DNA from: Roseovarius sp. ZX-A-9
Lineage (GTDB): Bacteria > Pseudomonadota > Alphaproteobacteria > Rhodobacterales > Rhodobacteraceae
Direction: 5' to 3'
Assembly: GCF_028369135.1 (NCBI RefSeq)
Contig: NZ_JAPWHW010000004.1
Coordinates: 62,001-126,000, forward strand
Length of the DNA stretch: 64,000 nucleotides
The stretch's first letter is position 1. Every line of letters starts with the position of its first letter. Shown in pieces: positions 7,688 to 18,303 of this stretch. Position numbers and translations under genes: made by a program. The notes beneath the pieces are model-generated. The model was not told where the DNA came from, made no database searches, and was given only the letters and a program-made list of their open reading frames with translations.

Positions 7688-8230
7688 TCATGTTTCGGTA
7701 AACCGCACCTTGCCGATATAGGGCAGGTTACGGTTGCGCTGTGCGTAGTCGATGCCGTAGCCCACGACGAATTCATCGGGGATCTCGAAGCCGGTCCAAT
7801 CCGCCTTGATGGCGGCCTCGCGGCGCGACGGCTTGTCCAGCAACGCGATGGTGCGCAGCTTGCGCGGTTTGCGGCTCTGGAGAAGCGTCAGCACATGCGC
7901 GAGCGTATGACCGGTATCCACGATATCCTCGACAACCAGCACGTCCCGCCCTTCGATATCGCCGCGCAGATCCTTGAGGATACGGACCTCGCGGCTGCTC
8001 TCCATCGCGTTGCCATAAGACGAGGTCTCGACAAAGTCGACTTCGACGGGCAGCGGCAGCTCGCGCACCAGATCGGCGATGAACACGAACGACCCGCGCA
8101 GCAGGCCGACGACCACCAGTTTCTCGGTTTCCGCGAACTCGGTCGTTATCTCGCGGGCCAATTCCTCGATCCGTGCGGCAATCGACTTGGCTGAAATCAT
8201 CTGGTCGATCACATAAGGTTTTTCGCCCAT
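7688..8230 (-). CDS. hpt: Hypoxanthine phosphoribosyltransferase
   Basis: The 180-aa protein has the PRPP-binding signature [13 protein letters not shown] and the early [17 protein letters not shown] loop of 6-oxopurine phosphoribosyltransferases. It salvages hypoxanthine, and usually guanine, by joining it to PRPP to form IMP or GMP in the cytoplasm. The C-terminal [19 protein letters not shown] is also family-typical. Length agrees with bacterial Hpt. A 60-aa membrane protein follows in the same direction. The plus-strand RatA-like gene is divergent from hpt, with about 70 bp between starts. Confidence 0.95.
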   Translation of the reverse strand: MGEKPYVIDQMISAKSIAARIEELAREITTEFAETEKLVVVGLLRGSFVFIADLVRELPLPVEVDFVETSSYGNAMESSREVRILKDLRGDIEGRDVLVVEDIVDTGHTLAHVLTLLQSRKPRKLRTIALLDKPSRREAAIKADWTGFEIPDEFVVGYGIDYAQRNRNLPYIGKVRFTET

Positions 8231-8301
8231 GAGGCCCCCTTGAAGTTTTGCCGTCAGTCTAAGACAACGACACCTCCTGTCACGCGAAAACCGAGGCTCT
8301 C

Positions 8302-8748
8302 TTGACTAGCCATTCCGAAACCCGCCACCTGCCATACACGGCGCAGCAAATGTACGACCTGGTGGCCGATGTTGCGCGTTATCCGGAGTTTCTGCCTTGG
8401 ACCGCCGCCGCGCGCGTCCGGACGGTCACCCCGCAGGATGATGGCAGCGAGGTGATGACCGCCGATCTGGTGATCAGTTTCAAGGTATTCCGCGAGCGTT
8501 TCACCAGCCGGGTCGTGCTGCGCCCCGAGGCACGGACCATCGATACAGAATATCTCGATGGGCCGTTCAAATACATGATCTCAAACTGGAAATTCACCGA
8601 TACGGACGCAGGCTGCGACGTATCGTTCAAGGTCGATTTCGAGTTTCGCAACCTCTTGCTGCAAAAGGCAGGCGGGCTGTTCTTCTACGAGGCGATGCAG
8701 CGGATCGTGCGTGCGTTCGAGGCGCGCGCAGCCGATCTATACGGCTGA
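8302..8748 (+). CDS. RatA/Coq10-type START-domain protein
   Basis: This 148-aa protein spans a complete polyketide-cyclase/START domain, beginning [23 protein letters not shown] and ending in a helix [16 protein letters not shown], the pattern of the Coq10/RatA family. In mitochondria and many alphaproteobacteria Coq10 binds ubiquinone and supports respiration. The E. coli relative RatA was named as a toxin that blocks 70S assembly. No antitoxin (RatB) partner is adjacent, so the ubiquinone-binding role is more likely here. The start is TTG preceded by GAGG. Confidence 0.85.
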   Translation: MTSHSETRHLPYTAQQMYDLVADVARYPEFLPWTAAARVRTVTPQDDGSEVMTADLVISFKVFRERFTSRVVLRPEARTIDTEYLDGPFKYMISNWKFTDTDAGCDVSFKVDFEFRNLLLQKAGGLFFYEAMQRIVRAFEARAADLYG

Positions 8749-8757
8749 CCGCATTGC

Positions 8758-9225
8758 TCAGGACGCCGCTCGCAACAGCAGGGCGAGCGCGTAGTCGCAG
8801 GCTGCCTGCCGTACCGCGGCGCGCCCCAGTGGCCCGAATTCTTGTGTTTCGGTGCTGACAGGTGAGCCAGATCGCGCCAGACCAAAGCAGACGCGGCCTT
8901 CGGGCTTGTGTTCGGAGCCGCCCGGCCCGGCGATCCCGGTGACCGACACGGCCAATTCGGCATGGGCATGCGCCAGCGCTCCCGAGGCCATTTCGGAAGC
9001 CACTTCTTCAGAGACCGCGCCGAAGCGCTCCAACGTTTCAGGAGATACGCCCAGCATCTCTATTTTCGCGGTATTCGAATAGGTTACAAAGCCTCTTTCA
9101 ACCACATCAGAGCTGCCCGGAATATCCGTCAGGGCGGCGGCAACCATGCCGCCGGTACAGCTCTCTGCGGTGGCGATCCGCAGACCTGCCGCGCGGGCTG
9201 CGTTCAGAACCGCCGAGGCGCTCAC
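8758..9225 (-). CDS. CinA C-terminal domain protein (nicotinamide-nucleotide amidohydrolase)
   Basis: The 155-aa protein is the stand-alone CinA-C domain: TAESCTGGMVAAALTDIPGSS, FVTYSNTAKIEMLGV and SVTGIAGPGGSEHKPEG are its conserved blocks. E. coli PncC of this type deamidates nicotinamide mononucleotide to recycle NAD. The N-terminal molybdopterin-binding half of full CinA is absent, as is normal for PncC. Its start overlaps the pgpA stop by four bases, placing it last in an ispDF-pgpA-cinA operon. It is convergent with the RatA-like gene, with only nine bases between stops. Confidence 0.9.
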   Translation of the reverse strand: MSASAVLNAARAAGLRIATAESCTGGMVAAALTDIPGSSDVVERGFVTYSNTAKIEMLGVSPETLERFGAVSEEVASEMASGALAHAHAELAVSVTGIAGPGGSEHKPEGRVCFGLARSGSPVSTETQEFGPLGRAAVRQAACDYALALLLRAAS

Positions 9226-9719
9226 AGGCCCAACACTCCGTGGAACAGCGCAGCGAAGGCCACGACGCCGATCGCCGCAAAGACGCCGGCAATCACATCA
9301 TCCAGCATCACACCCAACGCGTCGTTACGCCGGTCGGCCCACCCAACCAGGCTGGGCTTGGCAATGTCGAACAGGCGAAAGAGCAGAAAGGCAGCCACCC
9401 AACCGGGCCAAAGCGCAGTGATAGCAGCCCCCGCATGCCAGGCCCCGAAAGACAACGGCAGAAGGGCGATCCACTGGCCCGCGACTTCGTCAATGACCAC
9501 CTCGGACGGGTCATGATTCTCACTCCCACGCGTGACCTGAGATGTGGCCCATATGCCCATGATAAATGCCGCAATAATGGCAATCGCCAACAGCCAAGGG
9601 CCACCAATGACATGGATCAGCCAGGCCATGGGAAGCGCTATGAGCGACCCCCATGTACCGGGTGCGGGGCGCAAATGGCCGACGCCGCCGACCGTGGCGA
9701 TGAATGTTGCAACCCTCAT
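9222..9719 (-). CDS. pgpA: Phosphatidylglycerophosphatase A
   Basis: This 165-aa membrane enzyme has the PgpA signature PAPGTWGSL near the N-terminus and [10 protein letters not shown] in the middle, with several hydrophobic helices. It dephosphorylates phosphatidylglycerophosphate to phosphatidylglycerol at the inner membrane. It overlaps both neighbours by four bases (ispDF upstream, cinA-C downstream), so translation is coupled through the whole operon. Length and motif order are normal for the family. Confidence 0.92.
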   Translation of the reverse strand: MRVATFIATVGGVGHLRPAPGTWGSLIALPMAWLIHVIGGPWLLAIAIIAAFIMGIWATSQVTRGSENHDPSEVVIDEVAGQWIALLPLSFGAWHAGAAITALWPGWVAAFLLFRLFDIAKPSLVGWADRRNDALGVMLDDVIAGVFAAIGVVAFAALFHGVLGL

Positions 9720-10846
9720 GGTTTGACCAGTGCGGCGGTGGCGATGGCGGCGATGCCTTCTTCGCGCCCGGTAAAGCCCAGACGTTCGGATGTGGTCGCC
9801 TTGACCGAAATACGCTCTGGCGCGAGGCCGGTAATCTCGGCCACTGCCGCCTGCATCGCGGCGGCGTGTGGCCCGATCTTGGGCCGTTCACAGATAAGAG
9901 TGAGGTCCATATTGCTGATACTGAACCCCTTTTCAGATGCCAGCGCAACCGCATGGCGCAGAAAAATGAGGCTCTCAGCGCCCTTCCATTGCGGATCGCT
10001 GGGCGGAAAGTGACGACCGATATCGCCTTCGGCCAGCGCACCATAGATTGCATCCGTCAACGCGTGCAGCCCGACATCAGCATCCGAATGGCCCTGCAAC
10101 CCGCGCTCATGCGGGACCGCGACACCACAGAGCATGACGTGATCGCCGGGGCCAAACCGGTGCACGTCGTAGCCATTGCCGATACGAATATCCATAGGTT
10201 TCCCCAGATGCGCCTCTGCGCGTGCGAAATCACCGGGATGAGTGATCTTCAGGTTGGTTTCATCGCCCGGCACGATCACCACGTCAAGCCCGGCAGCACG
10301 GGCGATGGCCACATCGTCTGTGGCAGGATCGGGGTGGTCGCGGTGCGCCTCGAGAATCGCAGCAAGATCAAACCCTTGCGGCGTTTGCGCGCGGTAAAGC
10401 CCTGTGCGGTCCTGCGTGCCGGTCACGCGGTCGGCCTGTCCATGCCAGAGCGCATCGGTCACCGGCAGTGCAGGGGCGGCGGCAACGGCATGTTCCAGCG
10501 CATCGGCAACAGCATCGATGGTGGTGGGCGCCGTGCAGGGGCGGGCGACATCATGGATCAGAACATGTGTCACGTCGCTGGACGCCAGATGCTCCAGACC
10601 ATTGCGCACCGAGGCGCTGCGCGTGGCACCGCCAGCGACGACCTCGATCCCCGGTACGTGCGGCCAATCCGCCATGTCATCCGGGTGGAGCACCAGCACC
10701 AAGCGTGCGATGCGCGGATGTGCCCGAAAGCGGTCGAGCGTCCAGTCGATCACACGTCGACCGGCAAGCGGTTGCCATTGTTTTGGCACCGGCCCGCCCG
10801 CGCGGGTGCCACGTCCGGCGGCTACGATGATGGCTGCGACGATCAT
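9716..10846 (-). CDS. ispDF: Bifunctional IspD/IspF (MEP pathway)
   Basis: From Met at 10846 the fusion is 376 aa. Residues ~1-210 are the IspD cytidylyltransferase ([16 protein letters not shown] nucleotide loop; [10 protein letters not shown]). Residues ~215-376 are the IspF cyclodiphosphate synthase ([37 protein letters not shown], metal-binding Asp and His). It catalyses two non-consecutive steps of isoprenoid precursor synthesis. Fused IspDF is common in alphaproteobacteria. An upstream start at 10903 would add 19 non-conserved residues and is rejected. The gene is divergent from dusB. Confidence 0.95.
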   Translation of the reverse strand: MIVAAIIVAAGRGTRAGGPVPKQWQPLAGRRVIDWTLDRFRAHPRIARLVLVLHPDDMADWPHVPGIEVVAGGATRSASVRNGLEHLASSDVTHVLIHDVARPCTAPTTIDAVADALEHAVAAAPALPVTDALWHGQADRVTGTQDRTGLYRAQTPQGFDLAAILEAHRDHPDPATDDVAIARAAGLDVVIVPGDETNLKITHPGDFARAEAHLGKPMDIRIGNGYDVHRFGPGDHVMLCGVAVPHERGLQGHSDADVGLHALTDAIYGALAEGDIGRHFPPSDPQWKGAESLIFLRHAVALASEKGFSISNMDLTLICERPKIGPHAAAMQAAVAEITGLAPERISVKATTSERLGFTGREEGIAAIATAALVKP

Positions 10847-11006
10847 GTTGGCTGTGATAGCGCGGTCGGCGCGGCCTGTGCAATGACCGTGACGGATGCT
10901 CAAAATTTAGGCGGAAAGGTTCTGAGACCAGCCAAAATGCCCCAGCATTCATTGCCGCCCATAACTTCCACAGGTAGAAAGCCCGCATTGCACAAGGATT
11001 GAGCAT

Positions 11007-11998
<992 letters not shown>

Positions 11999-12002
<4 letters not shown>

Positions 12003-13078
12003 CCGGGGCGGATGACGCGATCTGGGCGGCACTGCCAGTACCTGGTCTGATCCTCGACGCCCAGGACCGCATAGCCCGGATCAACCCGGCGGCCGAAGGG
12101 TTCCTGAATTCCTCTTCCCGCGCGCTTGTCGGCGTGCCGGTCTGGGATACGCTGATGGTCGACGCTCCTTTGGAAGAGGCCTATGCCCGCGCCCGGCAGG
12201 TCGGCACGCCGCTTTTTGTCAACGATGTGGATGTGGGCACCGGCAGCCGGGCACCGTTGCAATGCAACCTGCAGATCGCGCCACTGGGCGGGGCATCGGG
12301 GCAGATGTTGATGCTGGTGTCACCGCGTGAGTTAGCTGGGCGGATGACGCAGAACCATTCGGTGAAATCTGCGGCCAAATCGGCCATCGGCATGGCCGAG
12401 ATGATGGCCCATGAGATCAAGAACCCTCTGGCAGGCATCACCGGGGCGGCGCAGTTGCTGTCGATGGGGCTGGGGGCCGAGGATCTGGAACTGACCGACC
12501 TGATCGTGAGCGAAAGCCGCAGGATTGTCGGCATCCTCGATCAGGTTGAGCAATTCGGCAATGTGACCGCACCGCGCCTGCAAGCGGTGAATATCCACGA
12601 CGTGCTGGACCGCGCCCGGCGATCCGCATTGCTGGGCTTTGCCGCCGACATGACCGTGGTCGAGGCCTACGACCCCTCGCTGCCACCTGCATGGGGCGAT
12701 CCCGATCAACTGCTTCAGGTGGTGCAGAACCTGCTCAAGAACGCAGCCGAGGCGGCTGGCGGGCGGGGCGGGACGATCACGCTGCACACCTATTATGAGC
12801 AATCGCTACGCCTGCGCGATGCCGATGGTGCCGGGCGTTCGCTGCCCTTGCAGATCGAGGTTGTCGATGACGGCCCGGGCCTGCCGCCGGACATTGCCGA
12901 TGACGTCTTTGACCCGTTCGTATCCGGGCGCGAAAATGGCACCGGCCTCGGTCTGGCGTTGGCGGCCAAGATCATTTCCGAGATCGGCGGCTGGATATCC
13001 GTCACCTCGGTGCCCGGGCGCACGGTCTTTCGCATTTCGCTGGCCCGCGCGCCGAAACTTGACGAGGAGAATACCTGA
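11999..13078 (+). CDS. ntrB: Nitrogen-regulation sensor kinase NtrB
   Basis: At 359 aa, it has an N-terminal PAS domain (~10-110), then the H-box [20 protein letters not shown] with His138 as the phosphorylation site, and a C-terminal ATPase domain with N-box LLKNAAEAA and G-boxes DDGPGLP and GTGLGLALA. No membrane segment is seen; NtrB is cytosolic. It phosphorylates or dephosphorylates NtrC according to nitrogen status signalled by PII proteins. It overlaps dusB by four bases and abuts ntrC (TGATG), so the three are coupled. Confidence 0.95.
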
Positions 13079-14436
13079 TGGACGGCACGGTTCTTGTCGC
13101 TGATGATGATCGCACGATCCGCACGGTACTGACGCAGGCGCTGACCCGCGCGGGCTGCAAGGTTCATGCGACATCGTCGCTGACCACGCTGATGCGCTGG
13201 GTCGCCGAAGGACGCGGTGATGTGGTGATCTCGGACGTGGTCATGCCCGATGGCAACGGGCTCGAGATGCTGCCCAAGATCGCCCAAGACCGCCCCGGCA
13301 TGCCGGTCATCGTGATTTCCGCCCAGAACACCATCATGACCGCGATCAAGGCCGCCGAGGCCGAAGCCTATGACTACCTGCCCAAGCCGTTTGACCTGCC
13401 TGACCTGATGAAGCGCACCGCGCGCGCGCTGGCGAGCTGTAGCAAGCGCACGGGCCAGACCGGGCGCGAAGAGCACGAGCGCCCCGACGATCTGCCGCTG
13501 ATCGGGCAAACCGCCGCGATGCAGGCGCTCTACCGTGTGGTGGCCAAGGTGATGAACGCGGATCTGCCGGTATTGATCACTGGCGAATCGGGCACCGGAA
13601 AATCGCTGATCGCGCGGGCGATCCATGATTTCTCGGACCGGCGCTCATTGCCCTTTGTCACGGTCAGCCCTGCCGATCTGGTCGATCTCGACGGACCTGC
13701 ACGCATCATGGCGCGGGCCAAGGGCGGCACCATCGTGCTGGACGAAGTTGCCGATCTGGACGATGCCGCGCAAGGCCGGGTGGTGCGGATGATGGATATG
13801 CCGGCCGATAGCCGGCCGCGTTTCATGGCAACCATCCAGGCGCGCCAGCCCCGGCCGGGCGAGATGCGCGACGATCTCTACTACCGGCTTGGCGGCGCCG
13901 TGATCGACGTGCCGAGCCTGCGCGAACGAGTCGACGATATTCCGCTACTGGCCATGCATTTCCTGCAGAAATCCGAAAATGATGGCGCTCCGGCGCGGCG
14001 GGTGTCCGATACGGCGCTGGCAATGATGCGGACCTATAGCTGGCCGGGCAATGTGCGCCAGTTGGAGAATGCCGTGCGGCACATGGGGCTTACCGCGCGC
14101 ACCGACGAGATCAGCCGTGAAGAGGTCGCCGCCGTGCTGGGAAATCAACCCGCCGCCGCGCCGGTGTTGGGGCCGGGCGATCCTGAAAGGCTGGCCAGTT
14201 CGGTGGCGCAACACCTGCAACGGTATTTCGACCTGCACGGAGAGATGCTGCCTCCAGCCGGGCTTTACCTGCGCATCCTGCGCGAAGTGGAACTACCCCT
14301 GATCGAGATCGCGCTGGATGCGACAGGGGGAAATCAGGCCAAATGCGCCGATCTGCTGGGCATCAACCGCAATACGTTGCGCAAGAAAATCACTGATCTT
14401 GATATTCGCGTGACACGCCGCCGCAAATTGATGTAA
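13078..14436 (+). CDS. ntrC: Nitrogen-regulation response regulator NtrC, GAFTGA-less type
   Basis: Of 452 aa, residues ~1-120 are the receiver (phospho-acceptor Asp53 in [11 protein letters not shown]), ~140-380 the AAA+ domain (Walker A GESGTGKS 169-176; Walker B GGTIVLDE 216-223), and the C-terminus a Fis-type helix-turn-helix ([20 protein letters not shown]). The stretch between Walker A and B that normally holds the sigma54-contacting GAFTGA loop is shortened and has no such motif ([18 protein letters not shown]). In R. capsulatus NtrC the same loss goes with activation of sigma70 RNA polymerase, so this protein is expected to act without sigma54. Function by homology: activation of nitrogen-assimilation genes. 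Confidence 0.94.
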   Translation: MDGTVLVADDDRTIRTVLTQALTRAGCKVHATSSLTTLMRWVAEGRGDVVISDVVMPDGNGLEMLPKIAQDRPGMPVIVISAQNTIMTAIKAAEAEAYDYLPKPFDLPDLMKRTARALASCSKRTGQTGREEHERPDDLPLIGQTAAMQALYRVVAKVMNADLPVLITGESGTGKSLIARAIHDFSDRRSLPFVTVSPADLVDLDGPARIMARAKGGTIVLDEVADLDDAAQGRVVRMMDMPADSRPRFMATIQARQPRPGEMRDDLYYRLGGAVIDVPSLRERVDDIPLLAMHFLQKSENDGAPARRVSDTALAMMRTYSWPGNVRQLENAVRHMGLTARTDEISREEVAAVLGNQPAAAPVLGPGDPERLASSVAQHLQRYFDLHGEMLPPAGLYLRILREVELPLIEIALDATGGNQAKCADLLGINRNTLRKKITDLDIRVTRRRKLM

Positions 14437-14536
14437 AACCGCAACAGGCCTGTGGCGCAAAAGGGGCACTGCCCGTCAACGTCACAAGATGTTGTGGGAT
14501 GGCATGTGCGCATGCATCAGGAGCGGGGGGGAGCTG

Positions 14537-16798
14537 GTGGCAACCAGGACACGCGTTTCGACTTGGGACCGGATCGTCAGGTTGCGGCGTTGGCAGCGTT
14601 TCCAGAACGTCGCGACGCTCGGCCTGGTCGTTCTCGGACCTATTCTGGCGCTGGTCACGTTCCTGGTGATGGGGCCGCTTGAACAAGGCGCACAATCCAA
14701 CGGTCTGCGCGTCGTCCTTCTGGCCGATCTGGTCTATGTGATCATCGTCGCGGCGCTGGTCTTGCAGCGGGTGGTCCAGATGATCACCGCCCGGCGCGCC
14801 CAATCGGCTGGATCGCGCCTGCACCTTCGCCTCACGGGTGTGTTCGCGATCATGGCGCTCTTGCCCACGGTGACGGTCGCGGTTTTCGCCACACTGTCGG
14901 TCAACATGGGGCTTGAGGCGTGGTTTTCGGACCGTGTCGGACGCGTGGTCAGCAATTCGGTCGCGGCTGCCGAAGCTTACGAAGAGGAACACCGGCGCGA
15001 TTTGATCACCGACGCAAAGGTGCTGGCCTCGATCATCAACGCCACCAAGCGCGCGACAGTGTTTCTGGATGACGGCGACATCCGCAAGGTCCTGTCGGAA
15101 GGCCAACGCGAAATCCAGCGCGGGCTGCGCGAGGCTTTCGTAATCGACGGGACCGGCGAAATTCGCGCCCGCGGCCAAAGTTCTTACCTCTTTGATTTCG
15201 AAGAACCGACACCAGAGCAGATCCAGCGCGCTTTGGAAGAGGATGTCATCGTCATTCAGGACTGGGACAACAACGAGTTTCGCGCCCTTCTGCCACTGCG
15301 AACCATCCCCGACAGGTTTCTTTATGTCAGCCGCAATGTAGACGGCGACATCCTGAACCTGCTGGACGAAACCAAGGAAACCGCGGTTTTCTATCAACAG
15401 CGAGAAAGCGAGCGGGGCAGGGTGCTGTTCGAATTCGGGCTGCTCTACCTCGGCTTCGCCGTGATCCTGATTCTGGCCGCTGTCTGGCTGGGCTTGTGGT
15501 TCGCCGAACGTCTGGCGCGGCCCGTGGGGCGCCTGACCAGCGCGGCACAGCGTGTCGGCGCAGGCGATCTGGATGTCCAAGTCCGTGAGGAAGAGGGCAA
15601 TGACGAGATTGCCCAACTCAGCACTTATTTCAACCAGATGACCCGGCAACTGAAGGCACAGCGCGCCAAACTGCTGACCAATACCGAACAGATCGAGCGG
15701 CGTCGCAGACTGTTTGATTCGGTGCTCGGGTCCGTTTCTTCCGGGGTTGTCGGGCTTGATGCCAAAGGGCGCGTGACCTTCGTCAACCGCGCGGCCGAGC
15801 GGCTGCTTGCCTGGCAGGAGGACCGCCAATCGGTGGACCTGTCTGTGGCCGTGCCCGAGTTTTCCGAGCTCTTTGAGCGGCTCAAACGCAGCGCCAACGG
15901 CTTTGTTCAGGATGAGGTACGGGTGACGCGCGGCGGCACGCAGGAACATCTGCTGGTGCGCATTTCCACCCGGCGCAGTGAGGCCGGGCGGCGCGAAGGC
16001 TATGTAGTGGCCTTTGACGATGTGACCGATCTGGTCAGCGCACAGCGCATGGCTGCCTGGGGCGATGTCGCGCGCCGGATCGCCCACGAGATCAAGAACC
16101 CGCTGACGCCGATCAAGCTGTCGGCAGAACGCACGCGGCGCAAGTTCTCGAAACTGCTAGGGGAAAAGGACGCCGCCGATCTGGCGCAACTGACGGATGT
16201 GATCGTCCGCCAGACCGACGACCTGCGGCGCATCGTTGATGAATTCTCGAAATTCGCCCGCATGCCAGAACCGCAGCGCAAAGCCGAGAGCCTGACCCGA
16301 CTGCTGCGCGAGGCCACGCTGTTGCAGGAAGCGGGCCAGCCCGATGTGACATTCGAGACCGATTTCGTCGATGACGATCTGTGGGCCGATGTGGACGCAA
16401 CGATGATTAGTCAGGCCCTGACGAACCTTATAAAGAATGCCGGTGAAGCCACGGAAACCATTGTGGAAAAAGGTCAGGCTCCAAATGGCTTTCAGCCGAC
16501 GATACGCATCCAGAGCATGCGCCGCGACGGGCGCGCCGAATTGCGCATCTCCGATAACGGTATCGGCCTGCCAGAAGACCGGTCGCGCCTGTTCGAGCCC
16601 TACGTGACAACCCGCGACAAGGGCACCGGGCTGGGCCTGCCGATCGTCAAGAAAATCATCGAAGAGCACGGCGGCAAACTGGAACTGGTGGATGCCGATC
16701 CTTTCTTTGACGGGGCACAACGGGGGGCGATGGCCATCATCACCCTTGAATTGACAGTAGCGGACAGTGGCAAAGATCAAGCCGCAGAGGCAGTGTGA
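14537..16798 (+). CDS. ntrY: Nitrogen-regulation membrane sensor kinase NtrY
   Basis: From a GTG at 14537, preceded by GCGGGGGGGAG, the protein is 753 aa. It has two or three N-terminal membrane helices, a periplasmic sensor region, a further helix (FGLLYLGFAVILILAAVWLG), HAMP (LARPVGRLTSAAQRVGAGDL), PAS, HisKA ([16 protein letters not shown]) and an HATPase domain (LIKNAGEA, DNGIGLPED, GTGLGLPIVKKI). NtrY with NtrX forms a two-component pair tied to nitrogen, redox and envelope control in alphaproteobacteria. An upstream ATG at 14489 would add 16 residues of unlikely composition. The ntrX start lies eight bases after its stop. Confidence 0.94.
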   Translation: MATRTRVSTWDRIVRLRRWQRFQNVATLGLVVLGPILALVTFLVMGPLEQGAQSNGLRVVLLADLVYVIIVAALVLQRVVQMITARRAQSAGSRLHLRLTGVFAIMALLPTVTVAVFATLSVNMGLEAWFSDRVGRVVSNSVAAAEAYEEEHRRDLITDAKVLASIINATKRATVFLDDGDIRKVLSEGQREIQRGLREAFVIDGTGEIRARGQSSYLFDFEEPTPEQIQRALEEDVIVIQDWDNNEFRALLPLRTIPDRFLYVSRNVDGDILNLLDETKETAVFYQQRESERGRVLFEFGLLYLGFAVILILAAVWLGLWFAERLARPVGRLTSAAQRVGAGDLDVQVREEEGNDEIAQLSTYFNQMTRQLKAQRAKLLTNTEQIERRRRLFDSVLGSVSSGVVGLDAKGRVTFVNRAAERLLAWQEDRQSVDLSVAVPEFSELFERLKRSANGFVQDEVRVTRGGTQEHLLVRISTRRSEAGRREGYVVAFDDVTDLVSAQRMAAWGDVARRIAHEIKNPLTPIKLSAERTRRKFSKLLGEKDAADLAQLTDVIVRQTDDLRRIVDEFSKFARMPEPQRKAESLTRLLREATLLQEAGQPDVTFETDFVDDDLWADVDATMISQALTNLIKNAGEATETIVEKGQAPNGFQPTIRIQSMRRDGRAELRISDNGIGLPEDRSRLFEPYVTTRDKGTGLGLPIVKKIIEEHGGKLELVDADPFFDGAQRGAMAIITLELTVADSGKDQAAEAV

Positions 16799-16806
16799 GG
16801 AAACCC

Positions 16807-18213
16807 ATGAACGATATTCTTATAGTTGATGACGAACGCGATATTCGCGAATTGATCTCGGATATCCTGCAGGACGAGGGCTATACGACCCGGCTGGCGG
16901 GCAATTCGGATGACGCCATGAGCGAAATCGCCGAACAGCCGCCCGCGCTCCTGATCCTCGATATCTGGCTTAAAGACAGCAACATGGATGGGATCGACAT
17001 CCTTAAGACGGTCAAGCGCGATTACCCCGATGTGCCGGTCGTGATCATTTCGGGGCATGGCAACATCGAGATCGCCGTCGCCGCCATCAAGCAGGGCGCG
17101 TATGATTTCATCGAGAAGCCGTTCAATATCGATCAGTTGATGGTGGTTATCCGGCGCGGCATGGAAACCAGCCGCCTGCGCCGCGAAAATAACAGCCTCA
17201 AGCGGCGCGAGACCGGACCGGCGGACATGCTCGGCGAAAGCAGCGTGTTTCGCGCGCTGGTCAGCCAACTGGACAAGGTCACCCGCTCGAACGGGCGGGT
17301 CATGCTGACCGGCCCTGCGGGCAGCGGCAAGGAATTGGCGGCGCGTTACATCCATGTCAATTCGAACCGGGCTCAGGCGCCGTTCGTTTCGGTCGGCTGT
17401 GCCTCGATCGAGGCGGAACGCATGGAAGAGGTGCTGTTTGGCCGCGAAAGCGAAGAACGCGGAATCGAGCCCGGCCTGCTGGAAGAGGCCAATGGCGGGA
17501 TCATTTACTTTGACGAAGTGGCCGACATGCCGCCCGGCACGCAGTCCAAGATATTGCGCGTGCTGGTCGACCAGCAGTTTCTGCGCGTCGGAGGATCGGA
17601 AAAGGTCGAGGTGGATCTGCGCGTGATCAGCTCGACCAGCCATGACCTCGAGGCCGAAATCGCCGCCGACCGGTTCCGCCGCGAACTCTATCATCGGCTC
17701 AACGTGGTACCGATCAGCGTGCCCTCGCTGGAGGAACGACGCGACGATATTCCGTTGCTTGCGAGCTACTTCATCGAGATGCTGAACAAGACGCAGGGCC
17801 TGCCGCTGCGCAGTTTGAGCAGCGAGGCCAATGCCCTGCTGCAGACGATGCCCTGGCCGGGCAACGTGCGCCAGTTGCGCAATATGGTCGAACGTGTGTT
17901 GATCCTCGGCGAAGGCACAGGCGAGATCCAGGCGCATGAATTACCGGGAGAAAACGCCGGCGGACCCGAGGATGGCCGCGTCGTTCTGGCCGGTGCTCTG
18001 GCCACCATGCCGCTGCGCGAGGCCCGCGAAGCGTTCGAGCGCGAGTATCTTCTGACACAGATTAACCGCTTCGGTGGCAATATTAGCCGGACGGCCGAAT
18101 TTGTCGGGATGGAACGCAGCGCGCTGCATCGCAAGCTGAAATCGTTGGGGGTGGTCACATCGGCCAAATCCGGCGCGCGCGTGGCCAAGATTGCCGAAGA
18201 AGAGGCTGACTGA
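16807..18213 (+). CDS. ntrX: Nitrogen-regulation response regulator NtrX
   Basis: From ATG 16807 (GAGGAAA just upstream) it is 468 aa. The receiver domain has its phospho-Asp near residue 52 (LLILDIWL). The AAA+ domain has Walker A TGPAGSGKE and Walker B GGIIYFDEVADMPPGTQSKILR, and a Fis-type C-terminal helix-turn-helix follows (NISRTAEFVGMERSALHRKL). Like NtrC here, it has no GAFTGA motif: LFGRESEERGIEPGLLEEA occupies that place, as is usual for NtrX. It is the partner of NtrY. The GTG at 16795 overlapping the ntrY stop is a less likely start because the receiver fold begins at MNDILIVDDE. Confidence 0.94.
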   Translation: MNDILIVDDERDIRELISDILQDEGYTTRLAGNSDDAMSEIAEQPPALLILDIWLKDSNMDGIDILKTVKRDYPDVPVVIISGHGNIEIAVAAIKQGAYDFIEKPFNIDQLMVVIRRGMETSRLRRENNSLKRRETGPADMLGESSVFRALVSQLDKVTRSNGRVMLTGPAGSGKELAARYIHVNSNRAQAPFVSVGCASIEAERMEEVLFGRESEERGIEPGLLEEANGGIIYFDEVADMPPGTQSKILRVLVDQQFLRVGGSEKVEVDLRVISSTSHDLEAEIAADRFRRELYHRLNVVPISVPSLEERRDDIPLLASYFIEMLNKTQGLPLRSLSSEANALLQTMPWPGNVRQLRNMVERVLILGEGTGEIQAHELPGENAGGPEDGRVVLAGALATMPLREAREAFEREYLLTQINRFGGNISRTAEFVGMERSALHRKLKSLGVVTSAKSGARVAKIAEEEAD

Positions 18214-18303
18214 GCCCTGCGGGGAGAATCTGAATTGATTTGACCCCGCCAGTCCCCTCTGCCATGCCTGTAGTCCGATCAAGGCGCAAGGCGTAGGGGT
18301 CAC

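Noticed and set aside
8302..8748. RatA-like gene as part of a toxin-antitoxin module
   Set aside because: No RatB partner is adjacent and hpt/cinA neighbours suggest a housekeeping Coq10-type role.
9704..11002. Plus-strand frame (432 codons) across ispDF and the gap to dusB
   Set aside because: Antisense to ispDF and running into its promoter region; no protein family match.
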